A DNA stretch of 41,993 nucleotides from NCBI GenBank assembly GCA_947305795.1, contig CAMZEK010000021.1, positions 1 to 41,993 on the forward strand. The letters run 5' to 3'. The notes beneath the pieces were generated by a model. That model was not told the DNA's origin, ran no database searches, and was given only the letters and a program-made list of their open reading frames with translations. The stretch is from an uncultured Bacteroidales bacterium (GTDB lineage: Bacteria; Bacteroidota; Bacteroidia; Bacteroidales; F082). The position numbers were made by a program, and so were the translations under genes. Below are positions 1 through 8,637 of this stretch, one piece after another (position 1 is the stretch's first letter; every line of letters starts with the position of its first letter).

Positions 1-130
1 CTACTTTACCTTGTTGGGGTTTCTCTTTGGCGGTGTCGGGGATGATGATACCGCTAGCGGTTTTCTGTTCGGCGGCGGCGGGCTCGATGACCACGCGGTC
101 GGCCAATGGTTTGATTGCTAATTTTGCCAT
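1..130 (-). CDS. groS: GroES co-chaperonin, N-terminal part (cut by window edge)
   Basis: Reading the minus strand from the ATG at 130 gives 43 codons with no stop before the window ends. The product starts [17 protein letters not shown] and continues with [20 protein letters not shown], the characteristic GroES N-terminus: the KPLADRV strand followed by the [13 protein letters not shown] mobile loop that docks on GroEL. GroES caps the GroEL folding chamber in the cytoplasm. The gene is only partial here, roughly the first half of a protein of about 90-95 residues. groEL would be expected just beyond the left edge on the same strand, which is inference. The family call is firm. Confidence 0.95.
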   Translation of the reverse strand, partial: MAKLAIKPLADRVVIEPAAAEQKTASGIIIPDTAKEKPQQGKV

Positions 131-180
131 AATTATTTCAGATTTAAAATTTAATAATTCAAAGATTTAAAATTCAAATG
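131..180. repeat. A+T-rich short-word spacer upstream of groES
   Basis: The spacer before groES is built of reiterated words such as atttaaaat, ttaataattcaaag and atttaaaattcaaat. It contains an imperfect minus-strand -7-like word, AATCTTTG. Similar low-complexity spacers occur before pgk and before the enoyl-CoA hydratase gene. No gene is visible. Confidence 0.4.
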
Positions 181-259
181 AACGGTTGGCGGCTAGTCAT
201 ATTCCGTGCCAAACTGGAAAATGGCAGAAAAATGTCAGCGAAGGTGACAAAGTGGCATG

Positions 260-1462
260 TTATTCCACGGTCAGGACGAGGCCTTTCAGGTAGGCGCCTT
301 CGGGGTGGAATATATTAATAGGATGGTCGGCGGGCTGCGAGAGTTGACCGATGATGCGGACGTTGCGCTTGGCTTCAATCGCGGCGGCAGTGACGATGCC
401 TTGGAACGTGGCTCTGTCGACGGCCTGCGAGCAACTGAAGGTAAACAGCAGTCCACCCTTGGCGATGCGTTTGATGGCTTCCGCGTTGATGAAACGGTAG
501 CCGCCCAAGCCGCGATGCCTGTCCTGATGCCGCTTGGCGAACGCCGGTGGGTCGAGGATGATGAGGTCGAAGGCGCCGCTACGCATGTCGGTCACATAGT
601 CTTTCATGTCAGCCACATGGCAGGGATTCTCCTCTTTCGAATAGCCGTTTAGCTCAAGATTGGCCTCCGCTGCGGCGATGGCTTTTTTCGACGAGTCCAC
701 CGTGATGACGCGTCTCGCTCCGCCCTTCAGCGCCGTGACCGAGAAGCCGCCTGTGTAGCCAAAAGCATTGAGTACAGTTCGGCCTTGGGCCAGTTGGCGC
801 ACCAACTCGCGGTTTTCACGCTGGTCCAAGAAAAAGCCAGTCTTTTGGCCTTCCTCCCAGTTGGGAAGGAATCGGCTTTCGTTCTCTATAATCATCTCAT
901 TGAGTTGGTTTCCAAATAGATAACCATCTTCAGTAGCATCCTCCTTTCCCATGCGTTGCATAGCTTCGGCGCTTTTGTTGTAGATGGCCTGCACGCCGAG
1001 GTCGGGCATCAGCTTGAGGGCACGGACGATTTCGCTTAGGTGGAGTGCCATGCCTTCGGTCTGGGCCTGCACCACGGCAGTTCGTCCGTAAATGTCGATG
1101 ATGAGACCCGCCAAGCCGTCGCCTTCTGAATGTACGAGGCGATAACAATTGGTGTGCGGATTGCTGGTGAGGCCCATGATTTTGCGGACTTCATAAGCAT
1201 GGTTGAGTCGGTCCAAGAAAAACCATTCGTCGATTTTGCGGTTCTCGAAGCTGAGCATTTTCACGGCGATGCTGTCCGACTCGCAAAAGCCGGTGCCGAG
1301 GATGTTGCCATCGTAGTCGGTGACGGTCACGGTGTCGCCGGCCTGCAGGTCTTTGGCGGCGCTTTGAATGGCTCCTGAGAACACCCATGGGTGGAAACGG
1401 CGCAAGGCATCGTCCTTGCCTTTTTGCAGCCGGATGACAGGATAAAGTGGTGATTGTGGCAT
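260..1462 (-). CDS. Class I SAM-dependent rRNA methyltransferase, RlmI-like
   Basis: This 400-residue protein matches the PUA plus methyltransferase family that includes RlmI, the enzyme making 5-methylcytosine in 23S rRNA. The PUA-like N-terminus has HPWVFSGAI at about residues 24-31. A middle domain follows, then the Rossmann SAM-binding motif NAFGYTGGFSVTAL at about 232-245. The catalytic DPPAF motif is at 304-308 and the second catalytic region FSCSQ at 342-346. The start at 1462 is preferred because a -7 box lies at 1482-1489; a longer in-frame reading to 1537 would pass through that promoter. It is divergent from adenine deaminase, sharing a spacer of about 75 bases. The precise target nucleotide is inferred from the family. 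Confidence 0.9.
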   Translation of the reverse strand: MPQSPLYPVIRLQKGKDDALRRFHPWVFSGAIQSAAKDLQAGDTVTVTDYDGNILGTGFCESDSIAVKMLSFENRKIDEWFFLDRLNHAYEVRKIMGLTSNPHTNCYRLVHSEGDGLAGLIIDIYGRTAVVQAQTEGMALHLSEIVRALKLMPDLGVQAIYNKSAEAMQRMGKEDATEDGYLFGNQLNEMIIENESRFLPNWEEGQKTGFFLDQRENRELVRQLAQGRTVLNAFGYTGGFSVTALKGGARRVITVDSSKKAIAAAEANLELNGYSKEENPCHVADMKDYVTDMRSGAFDLIILDPPAFAKRHQDRHRGLGGYRFINAEAIKRIAKGGLLFTFSCSQAVDRATFQGIVTAAAIEAKRNVRIIGQLSQPADHPINIFHPEGAYLKGLVLTVE

Positions 1463-1481
1463 AACTGTAATAATTTGGGCG

Positions 1482-1489
1482 CAAAAATA
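1482..1489 (-). promoter_or_regulatory. -7 box of the RlmI-like gene
   Basis: TATTTTTG on the minus strand matches the Bacteroidota -7 consensus TAnnTTTG exactly and lies 19 bases before the ATG at 1462. Confidence 0.7.
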
Positions 1490-1510
1490 CATTTTTCTCC
1501 GTCGTTTCCG

Positions 1511-1518
1511 TAACTTTG
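1511..1518 (+). promoter_or_regulatory. -7 box of ade
   Basis: TAACTTTG is an exact TAnnTTTG match 18 bases before the ATG at 1537. It is divergent from the box at 1482-1489, and the two boxes are only 21 bases apart. Confidence 0.7.
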
Positions 1519-1536
1519 CCGCCAAAATTTCCATCA

Positions 1537-3180
1537 ATGAACAACTCTTTCACCATCGGAGGCCAAATCGTCGACCTCGTCAACTCAAGGGTTTTTTCGG
1601 GTGTTGTCGTGGTTGAGAACGGCAAAATCACCAAGATAGAGGAACAACCTGTGGGCAACATGCGCTACATCATGCCAGGCTTCGTCGATGCGCACGTGCA
1701 CATCGAAAGCTCGATGCTTGTGCCATCCGAATTTGCGCGGTTGGCAACCTGTCACGGCACGGTAGCCACCGTCAGTGACCCGCACGAAATCGCCAATGTA
1801 TTAGGCAAGGAAGGCGTTCGCTACATGATTGAAAATGGCAAAAAAGTGCCGTTCAAGTTCTTTTTCGGTGCACCGAGCTGTGTGCCAGCTACGTCATTTG
1901 AAACGTCAGGTTTTGCGTTGGATGCCAACGACATAGAGGAACTGATGGCCTCGCCCGACATTCATTATCTCTCGGAAGTGATGAATTATCCTGGGGTTAT
2001 CAACGGCGACCCTGACATCATGGCCAAGATAGCTGCAGCAAAGAAATACGGCAAGCCCATCGACGGACATGCACCGGCGGTCACAGGTGAGAACTTGCAA
2101 AAGTATGTCGGCGCGGGCATCAGCACCGACCATGAGTGCTTCCGGTTGGAAGGAGCTTTGGAGAAAATCGGCCTCGGCATGAAAATCCTCATCCGCGAGG
2201 GCAGTGCGGCCCGCAACTTCGAGACCTTGATTCCTCTGATAGCATCGCACCCCGAGAAGCTGATGTTCTGTTCCGACGACAAGCACCCCAACGAGTTGGT
2301 GAAAGGCCATATTGATGAATTAGTGTGTCGCGCCATTGATTTGGGTTACAACGTGTTGGATGTGCTGAAAGCCGCCTCGCTGAACGCGATACAACATTAC
2401 AAACTCAATGTCGGTCTGCTACAACCAGGCGACGATGCTGACTTCATCGTGGTCGACGACCTGAGGCATCCTATAGCGCGTCAGACTTATATTAAAGGTG
2501 AGTTGGTGGCCGAAAATGGCGTGTCGAACTTCAAGTATGTGGAGACCGAAAAGCCCAACATCTTTGAACATCCTTTTCTTTATGACCAAGATTTGTTTGT
2601 GCCAGATAAAGGAAAGAGAATCAAGGTAATAGAATGTCTTGATGGCCAACTGATTACGAAATGTTTCATCACGGAACCCAAGGTGGTGAATGGCGGCATT
2701 GTCAGCGATGTGGAGCACGACATTTTGAAGATGGTGGTTGTCAATCGCTACCAGCCTTATACGCCAGCCGTGGCCTTCATCAAGGGCTTTGGGTTGAAAC
2801 GCGGCGCACTGGCTTCGAGCGTGGCCCACGACAGCCATAACCTTGTGGCTGTAGGTGCTACGGACAGCGACATCCTTCACGCCGTCAATCTGCTTATTGA
2901 GCACGGTGGTGGCGTGACGGCCTATTGCGGCACGGAAATGGTGGCAGTGCCGCTACCTGTGGCTGGATTGATGAGCAATGCCGACGGTTACGAAGTGGCT
3001 GCAGCTTACGAGAACGTGGACGCACTCGCAAAACGCTTGGGTTCAAAGCTTTACGCGCCGTTTATGACCTTGGCATTCATGTCGCTACTCGTTATCCCCG
3101 AACTGAAACTCAGCGACCGAGGGCTGTTCGACAGCTCACGGTTTGCGTTCACTGATTTGTATGTGGAGGAGGCTGTTTAG
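1537..3180 (+). CDS. ade: Adenine deaminase
   Basis: The 547-residue product is a metal-dependent amidohydrolase that converts adenine to hypoxanthine and ammonia in purine salvage. The N-terminal composite domain leads into PGFVDAHVHIESSM (about 47-60) with the metal-binding HVH pair at 53-55, followed by SDPHEIANVLG. Further typical features are GHAPA, the CSDDKHP segment, and the adenine-deaminase C-terminal domain with VAHDSHNLVAVG and a GGG stretch. Length matches the usual 550-600 residues. The start at 1537 (MNNSFTIGG) is chosen because an upstream in-frame ATG at 1516 falls on the -7 box. A guanine deaminase gene sits about 19 kb away, so both purine base deaminases are present. Confidence 0.95.
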   Translation: MNNSFTIGGQIVDLVNSRVFSGVVVVENGKITKIEEQPVGNMRYIMPGFVDAHVHIESSMLVPSEFARLATCHGTVATVSDPHEIANVLGKEGVRYMIENGKKVPFKFFFGAPSCVPATSFETSGFALDANDIEELMASPDIHYLSEVMNYPGVINGDPDIMAKIAAAKKYGKPIDGHAPAVTGENLQKYVGAGISTDHECFRLEGALEKIGLGMKILIREGSAARNFETLIPLIASHPEKLMFCSDDKHPNELVKGHIDELVCRAIDLGYNVLDVLKAASLNAIQHYKLNVGLLQPGDDADFIVVDDLRHPIARQTYIKGELVAENGVSNFKYVETEKPNIFEHPFLYDQDLFVPDKGKRIKVIECLDGQLITKCFITEPKVVNGGIVSDVEHDILKMVVVNRYQPYTPAVAFIKGFGLKRGALASSVAHDSHNLVAVGATDSDILHAVNLLIEHGGGVTAYCGTEMVAVPLPVAGLMSNADGYEVAAAYENVDALAKRLGSKLYAPFMTLAFMSLLVIPELKLSDRGLFDSSRFAFTDLYVEEAV

Positions 3181-3257
3181 GTAAGGGGGCGCTTTGCTAT
3201 ACCGCCTGCATAACATCCATCGCTCTATGGGCTGAGCGGAACCAAAAATGCCACGCC

Positions 3258-3752
3258 ATGGAAATAAAGAAATGCCAAAGTTTTGATTTACAGTCTGTAA
3301 TAGAGCTGAACGAGAGCGTTTATGCTACCTTGCCCGACAAGAGCATACTGCGCCACAACTCGTCTGAAATGATTGCCTCATGTCTTGAAGAACCGAATGT
3401 CACTTTGGGCGTTTGGGACGGTAACTTGTTGGTGGCCATCGGGATGCTTTATGTCCCCCAGTGCCTTGAAGAAGATCATGCTCATGATTTGGACTTGCAA
3501 GGTGAATACCGTTCAGCCAACCAAAAGCTGTTTCTCGTTCGGGAGGCCTACCGTGGCCTTGGCCTGCAAAGGAGACTCATCCGTGAGGTGGAAAAAATCG
3601 CCGTGGAGCGAGGCTATAACCTGCTTTGCACCACGGTTGCGCCCAATAACGATTTCAGTATCAATAACTTTTTGAAGGAAGGCTATGTTTACGCCAAGAC
3701 CGAGGTGAAGTATGGCGGGCTGGTGCGGAATAAATATTATAAGGTGTTATAA
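3258..3752 (+). CDS. GNAT-family N-acetyltransferase
   Basis: This 164-residue single-domain protein has the GNAT acetyl-CoA binding motif in VREAYRGLGLQRRLI (the RGLGLQ loop). After it comes a helix, then TTVAPNNDFSINNFLKEGY, the usual motif-B ending with an N..F...GY signature. The substrate cannot be told from sequence. It lies 77 bases downstream of ade on the same strand with no clear promoter between, so cotranscription is possible. Its TAA stop at 3750-3752 sits inside a TTATAA palindrome that also supplies the stop of the convergent lipoprotein gene, so the two coding regions overlap by six bases. Confidence 0.85.
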   Translation: MEIKKCQSFDLQSVIELNESVYATLPDKSILRHNSSEMIASCLEEPNVTLGVWDGNLLVAIGMLYVPQCLEEDHAHDLDLQGEYRSANQKLFLVREAYRGLGLQRRLIREVEKIAVERGYNLLCTTVAPNNDFSINNFLKEGYVYAKTEVKYGGLVRNKYYKVL

Positions 3753-5549
3753 TTCCCAAACCGCATCCAAGTCAATGTCCCAGCCGGCCTTTACGTCGAG
3801 CGGGTCTTTGTATTCAATGACGGTTTCAGGCAAGGTGTGGCGGTGGTAGTTGCCCGTGCTCCATTTGCCGTTGCCGTCGGCGTCTAAGATGGCGCGGAGC
3901 TTGTATTTGGCGGGCATGAGGTGCTCAAACATCACCTCTTGTTTATTCGTAATTGCTTGTTGCTGAAGCACTTTCCCGCTCTCATTGGTAAGTTGTATCA
4001 CAACTTGTTTCAGGCCTTCGGGCGGCACTACAGTGATGTAGATGTTGCCGTATTCGTCGTCCTTAAGGAGGTGGAATTCAACCTTTATCGGGTCGTTAGT
4101 GCGTCCACGTATACCGAAAAACACCGAATCAGGAATTTCGAAGCTATAATTGACGCCGTCCTTGAGGTTGGCCACCATTTTATACTCCAAGCCGCGTTCA
4201 TCGACTGGCTCAAATGCGAGCGCATTATAGAATACCGTCGTGTCATGCTTGAAAGCCACAGAATCGGGCATTTTGTAGTGGACAATAGGCTCTGAAAACT
4301 TGATTATCAAGTCTTTGCCAGGAATCAAGGCACCTTGACCAATCAGGTTGTTGCTCACTTTCAGCTTTTCGGGTTGTTGTTTTTTTTGGGCATTTTGCTG
4401 CTTGAATTTCAGGCTGTAGCGCGAGGAGTCGTTAATGACGGTATCGTATTTTACCTGTACCCAAAGGCTATCTTTCACTTTGGGCGTGAAGTACCACCAA
4501 ACCGTGTCAAAATTAGGCGAGTGTGTCGTGACGAGGTTAAAGGTGTCGGGCAGCATCTCGGGCGTCATGATGGCCGCTTCCTTGGCGGGATGGCGGAACA
4601 CGAAGCGCAACAAACCTTCCTCGATGAGTTTCTTTTCCAAGAGCACTTGGGTGGAGTCCACTTCAGTAAACATATATAAGGTAAGGTTCAGTGCGTTTTG
4701 GTCGAAAACCCGCTGAGGAACAGTATCTTGCGGAAGGTTTAGTAGTGAATCTGTCGGCGTTACTACAAGGGAATCCATTGTCAAGACCACGCTGTCGGCG
4801 ACCAAGGAATCCACGGACTGTATGGGTAATGGTGCCTTCCACGGGAAAGAGGCGGGGATAAGCGTGTCCAAAAAGGCGACTTCTTCGTTGGACAGGTCAA
4901 AGAACAAGTTGGAATTCAGGTCTTTAATGGCGAAGACGAGGTATTTCTTGTCAGCGAGGCCGGAAAGGCGGAAGTTGCCTTCCTTGTCGGTCTTGGTGAT
5001 GTAGTTCGGTGCGATGGTCATGGGCAGCGAGTCGAGGTTGTCGCGGTCGGCGGCATACAAGGAAACATAGGCGTCCTCAACGGGTTTCTTGTCCTCAGCG
5101 CTCAACAACTTGCCCGCAATGAAGAGTGTGTCGATATGGTCGCCGGTGGAAAAGCTGTAGACATAATCCTTGAACTGGTTGCCTTCATGCAGGTCCTTGA
5201 TGGCCGAGCCGAAATCGATGGTGTAGGTCGTGTTGGTCGCCAAGGCCTCCTTAAACTTGATAACCAGCGTTTTATTGTGCAGTTTGATGTCGGGCTTGGT
5301 GGCCAAAGGCGGCGAGATGAGTACGTTTTGGTTGGCGTTTTCGAGGCTGACGAATTCGTCGAAGGTGATTTCAATCTTCCGTCCACCGAAGTCTGTGCTG
5401 TGGTTTTCAGGCTCGGCCTTGACCACGACAGGAGGCAAAACATCCTTGGCGCCGCCCGTGGGAGCCACAGGGTTGGCGCAACGCTGAAGCAGCAAGGTCG
5501 CAAGCACTACGCCGACAAGAAAAGCACCATGTTTCTTTTTGCCAATCAT
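3747..5549 (-). CDS. Lipoprotein with bacterial Ig-like (SbsA-type) domain
   Basis: This 600-residue protein starts with a lipoprotein signal (MIGKKKHGAFLVGVVLATLLLQ) ending in LQRC, so Cys23 is probably lipidated. NPVAPTGGAKDVLPPVV then leads into an Ig-like domain of the Big_5/SbsA type (about residues 38-135, with ITFDEFVSLENANQNVLISPP). A carboxypeptidase-regulatory-like beta-sandwich follows (about 145-240), then a long segment of beta-rich repeats with a second Ig-like block near 420-500. Such proteins are common in Bacteroidota; their role at the cell surface or in the periplasm is unknown. The start at 5549 is favoured by the lipobox. A -7 box ends only four bases upstream, implying a leaderless message. 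Confidence 0.8.
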   Translation of the reverse strand: MIGKKKHGAFLVGVVLATLLLQRCANPVAPTGGAKDVLPPVVVKAEPENHSTDFGGRKIEITFDEFVSLENANQNVLISPPLATKPDIKLHNKTLVIKFKEALATNTTYTIDFGSAIKDLHEGNQFKDYVYSFSTGDHIDTLFIAGKLLSAEDKKPVEDAYVSLYAADRDNLDSLPMTIAPNYITKTDKEGNFRLSGLADKKYLVFAIKDLNSNLFFDLSNEEVAFLDTLIPASFPWKAPLPIQSVDSLVADSVVLTMDSLVVTPTDSLLNLPQDTVPQRVFDQNALNLTLYMFTEVDSTQVLLEKKLIEEGLLRFVFRHPAKEAAIMTPEMLPDTFNLVTTHSPNFDTVWWYFTPKVKDSLWVQVKYDTVINDSSRYSLKFKQQNAQKKQQPEKLKVSNNLIGQGALIPGKDLIIKFSEPIVHYKMPDSVAFKHDTTVFYNALAFEPVDERGLEYKMVANLKDGVNYSFEIPDSVFFGIRGRTNDPIKVEFHLLKDDEYGNIYITVVPPEGLKQVVIQLTNESGKVLQQQAITNKQEVMFEHLMPAKYKLRAILDADGNGKWSTGNYHRHTLPETVIEYKDPLDVKAGWDIDLDAVWEL

Positions 5550-5553
5550 GGCG

Positions 5554-5561
5554 CAAAAATA
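5554..5561 (-). promoter_or_regulatory. -7 box nearly touching the lipoprotein start codon
   Basis: TATTTTTG on the minus strand is an exact -7 consensus match only four bases before the ATG at 5549. Transcription would begin at or next to the start codon. Confidence 0.55.
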
Positions 5562-5591
5562 GGAAAAATTTCCGCCAATGGAAAAAATCCT

Positions 5592-5599
5592 TACCTTTG
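5592..5599 (+). promoter_or_regulatory. -7 box of the LTD-protein gene
   Basis: TACCTTTG is an exact TAnnTTTG match 22 bases before the ATG at 5622. Confidence 0.7.
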
Positions 5600-5621
5600 T
5601 CCTTTCCAAAACCGACACGCC

Positions 5622-8201
5622 ATGAAAAAACTGCTCCTCATCCTGTTATTGTTGCCCATGCCATTGCTTGCCCAAATCACCGACGATTTCTCTGACGGCG
5701 ATTTCACCCAAAACCCTGTTTGGTCGGGAACGACGGACAGGTTCATCATAAACAGCAACTTGCAGCTTCAACTCAACGCCGAGGAAGCGGGCGAGGCCTA
5801 CCTCTCGCTACCTATCACGGAATATGAGTCGATGGAGTGGCAGTTTTGGATTCGCGAGGCATTTGCACCTTCGGGAAACAACTACACGGATGTTTGGCTC
5901 TGTGCAGCTAATGCTGATTTGCATAATGTTACCCAAGGCTATTTCCTGCGTTTCGGTGAAGGTGGTAGTAGCGACGCCATTGAGCTGTTTCGAAAGGATG
6001 CCGACGGACAGCAGAGCATTTGCCGTGGCACGGAAGGCCACATTGCGGCCTCGTTTGCGGTTTTCGTCAAGGTGATCTGCGACCGCGAAGGCAACTGGAT
6101 GATTCAGACTTGTTACGACAATTCAGAGATTTATATCGTTGAGGCACAAGGTGTTGACGAAACCTATTCTCGAAACGGCCATTTTGGGTTTCATTCCACC
6201 TTCACGGCGAGCAATGCCAAGAAAATTTATTTCGATGACGTGTATGTCGGCCCAAGAATCATTGACCACGATCCGCCTATGCTTCTGTCTTGCGAGGTGC
6301 TCGACTTGACGCTTCTGCAACTTTCCTTCAATGAAGCTCTTGACGAGACCTCGGCACTCAATCCATCCAATTATTTGGCAGACAACGGTTTGGGTAATCC
6401 CGTTTCGGTCAGCTTTGGCGAGAATTTGGCCTCGGTGGTGTTGGAGTTCGAACGGGAGATTGGTAACGGCATTAATTACACCTTAACCATCAGCAATATA
6501 AAGGATTTGTGGAACAATGTGTTGGTCTCTGCAACTACTACTTTTTCGGTGTACGAGGCCTCGGAATACGATATCGTCATCAATGAAATCATGGCTGATC
6601 CCAATCCCGTGGTGGGTCTGCCCGAATGGGAATATGTGGAGCTTTACAACACCACCGAATTCGGCATCGACCTGAAAGACTGGCAGATACAAATCGGGAG
6701 CAACGACAATACCTTTGGGAATTACGTCCTTCAGCCGCACGATTATGTCATTCTGTGCCACAATGATGCCGTGCCTGAACTGCGAACCTACGGCGACTGC
6801 ATCGGCTTTGGCAGCTTCTCGGTGGGCAACAGCTCCTCGGCGATGTACCTCTACAGCAAGACGGGCACGCTGGTATCGCAAGTCAATTTCAATAGCACAT
6901 GGTATCATGATTCTGGCAAAGCCAATGGCGGCTGGTCGGTGGAGCAAATCGACCCGCAAAATCCTTGCGCTGGTGCATCCAATTGGACGGCCTCGATGGA
7001 TGTTTCGGGTGGCACACCGGGACGGTTGAACTCGGTCGATGGTGTGAATGATTCCAAACCCAAGGTCGAGCGTGTGAGCATGTTCTCCAATTACATCGTG
7101 CAGCTTTGGTTCGACCAGCAGATGGATGCGATGAGTTTGATGGATATTCAACATTTTCTTGTCGAAGAACTGAGCGAGCGCCCGCAGCAAATCAACGTAA
7201 ACCCCATTGACCCGACCTATGTTGAGCTGATTTTCGAACAAGGCTTTACAGATGGAATGGTTTATACCTTAATTATCAACGATGTGGCTAATTGTGTTGG
7301 GACTTTAGTTGAGGCCGATACCCGAGTGCAGTTTGGCATTCCTAATGAAATCGCGGAGGGCGAAGTCCTCATCAACGAGATTCTTTTCGACCCGATTTCG
7401 CCTGGCGTGGATTACGTGGAACTTTACAACAACACGGATAAAACCTTTGATCTCAGTACTTTGGTTCTCGGTGTCATCAAGGAGAGTTTCCCCAATCCCG
7501 CCGACACGACTTTGAAGGAGATTAGTGCCGACAGCCGCCTGTTTTTGCCTTACACTTACGTTTTGCTCTCCACTAACAGCGAGATAGTTGGGAAGCAATA
7601 TGGCTGTCCGACAGATAATTACGTCCAAATGACCGCATTTCCAAGCTATGCCAATGCGGGTGGCACAGCCCTCCTGATGGGTAAGGACGGCACCGCCATC
7701 GACCAAATGTATTTCTCTGAAAATATGCACTATCCGCTACTCAAGGTGACCAAGGGTGTAGCGTTGGAGCGTGTGGCTTTCGACCAGCCTTCCGATGACC
7801 CCAACAACTGGCATTCTGCTGCTGAGCGGGTGCATTTCGGCACGCCCGGGCAACCCAACTCTATGATGCAAAGTGCTGATCCTTCGCAAGATGAGCTGTC
7901 CATTTCACCTGATGTCTTTTCGCCCGACGGCGACGGCTTCGATGACGAGTGTTTTGTCAACTATCGTTTCGACGAGGCGGGCTACACGATGAACATTTAC
8001 ATTTTCAATGTGGCAGGACAACTATTGCGGCATTTGGCCAAGGGCGAGTTGGTGGGGCAAGAGGGTAGCGTGCTTTGGAACGGCCTCGACGACAACGGCA
8101 ACCGCGTTCCTGTGGGCGTGTATGTCGTCGTGGCGGAAGTCTTCAATTTCGAGGGCAAGGTGAAGCAGCTCAAAAAGGCCGTGGTGGTGGCGACGCGATG
8201 A
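5622..8201 (+). CDS. Secreted protein with two lamin-tail domains and a gliding/T9SS-type C-terminus
   Basis: The 859-residue product begins with a clear signal peptide (MKKLLLILLLLPMPLLAQ). A jelly-roll-like region follows (about 20-210), then an Ig-like stretch. The first lamin-tail domain (LTD) starts near residue 318 (VINEIMADPNP, then WEYVELYN). A second Ig-like stretch leads to a second LTD near 580 (VLINEILFDP, then DYVELYNNT). The last 100 residues contain SPDVFSPDGDGFDDE and WNGLDDNGNRVPVGVYV, the FlgD-like domain used as a type B sorting signal by the type IX secretion system. It is therefore probably exported across the outer membrane. The start at 5622 is supported by signal peptide and promoter; an upstream in-frame extension is non-genic. 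Its stop lies two bases from the convergent gene's stop. Function unknown. Confidence 0.85.
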   Translation: MKKLLLILLLLPMPLLAQITDDFSDGDFTQNPVWSGTTDRFIINSNLQLQLNAEEAGEAYLSLPITEYESMEWQFWIREAFAPSGNNYTDVWLCAANADLHNVTQGYFLRFGEGGSSDAIELFRKDADGQQSICRGTEGHIAASFAVFVKVICDREGNWMIQTCYDNSEIYIVEAQGVDETYSRNGHFGFHSTFTASNAKKIYFDDVYVGPRIIDHDPPMLLSCEVLDLTLLQLSFNEALDETSALNPSNYLADNGLGNPVSVSFGENLASVVLEFEREIGNGINYTLTISNIKDLWNNVLVSATTTFSVYEASEYDIVINEIMADPNPVVGLPEWEYVELYNTTEFGIDLKDWQIQIGSNDNTFGNYVLQPHDYVILCHNDAVPELRTYGDCIGFGSFSVGNSSSAMYLYSKTGTLVSQVNFNSTWYHDSGKANGGWSVEQIDPQNPCAGASNWTASMDVSGGTPGRLNSVDGVNDSKPKVERVSMFSNYIVQLWFDQQMDAMSLMDIQHFLVEELSERPQQINVNPIDPTYVELIFEQGFTDGMVYTLIINDVANCVGTLVEADTRVQFGIPNEIAEGEVLINEILFDPISPGVDYVELYNNTDKTFDLSTLVLGVIKESFPNPADTTLKEISADSRLFLPYTYVLLSTNSEIVGKQYGCPTDNYVQMTAFPSYANAGGTALLMGKDGTAIDQMYFSENMHYPLLKVTKGVALERVAFDQPSDDPNNWHSAAERVHFGTPGQPNSMMQSADPSQDELSISPDVFSPDGDGFDDECFVNYRFDEAGYTMNIYIFNVAGQLLRHLAKGELVGQEGSVLWNGLDDNGNRVPVGVYVVVAEVFNFEGKVKQLKKAVVVATR

Positions 8202-8203
8202 GG

Positions 8204-8578
8204 TCAGGCGCCTTTTTTCCGATAGGTCACCACGATTTCTCCCAAAGGCGAAGGCGTTCGGGTGACGATTTCGCCGTTTTTCCATTGCCCGAAAGGTGCG
8301 CCTTCAAGGAAAAGGTTGCCTTGTTTGTCGGTGGTCACACGGCCTATCATCTCCATCTCCAAACTATTGAAAACCAACATGGAATCTTTGTCGATGATGA
8401 AATAGTTGTGTTTTTCACTCTCGCCGATTTGTTTCACCATCCCGGGTGTGCTGCGTCTTTCGTCGAAGTGGACGTTCACTTTGTCGGCCTCCCATTCCCC
8501 GATGAGGGAATCCGTTTTTTGGTGGCAGGCGCAAAGCGAGAAAACAAGGCCCAAAAGGAAAAGAATCTGTTTTTTCAT
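8204..8578 (-). CDS. Small lipocalin-like lipoprotein
   Basis: The 124-residue product has a lipoprotein signal peptide ending LCAC, with Cys18 as the likely lipidated residue. After it comes SLIGEWEADKVNVHF, which resembles the opening strand of lipocalin-like domains (G-x-W motif), and a short beta-rich body with ISO-like strands. No catalytic motif is visible. The gene ends two bases from the convergent LTD-protein gene and is divergent from the HsdR-N gene, with both promoters packed into about 24 bases. It is probably anchored in the outer or inner membrane facing the periplasm. The ligand is unknown, and the lipocalin assignment rests on a short motif and overall size. Confidence 0.65.
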   Translation of the reverse strand: MKKQILFLLGLVFSLCACHQKTDSLIGEWEADKVNVHFDERRSTPGMVKQIGESEKHNYFIIDKDSMLVFNSLEMEMIGRVTTDKQGNLFLEGAPFGQWKNGEIVTRTPSPLGEIVVTYRKKGA

Positions 8579-8594
8579 GGCTTGGATTTTGAGG

Positions 8595-8602
8595 CAAAAG
8601 TA
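8595..8602 (-). promoter_or_regulatory. -7 box of the lipocalin-like gene
   Basis: TACTTTTG on the minus strand matches TAnnTTTG 16 bases before the ATG at 8578. A TTTTG word on the same strand at 8625-8629 may be the -33 element. Confidence 0.65.
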
Positions 8603-8610
8603 CTATTTTT

Positions 8611-8618
8611 TATTTTTG
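8611..8618 (+). promoter_or_regulatory. -7 box of the HsdR-N-like gene
   Basis: TATTTTTG matches the consensus 19 bases before the ATG at 8638. It lies within the likely -33/-7 interval of the opposite-strand promoter, so the two promoters overlap. Confidence 0.65.
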
Positions 8619-8637
8619 TCGGCACAAAACAGCCGTT

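Noticed and set aside
5136..5621. N-terminal extension of the LTD-protein reading frame
   Set aside because: It overlaps the opposite-strand lipoprotein gene. A signal peptide and a -7 box both point to 5622 as the start.
6483..7241. Open frame of 252 codons on the minus strand
   Set aside because: It is antisense to the LTD-domain region, which has clear domain motifs on the plus strand.
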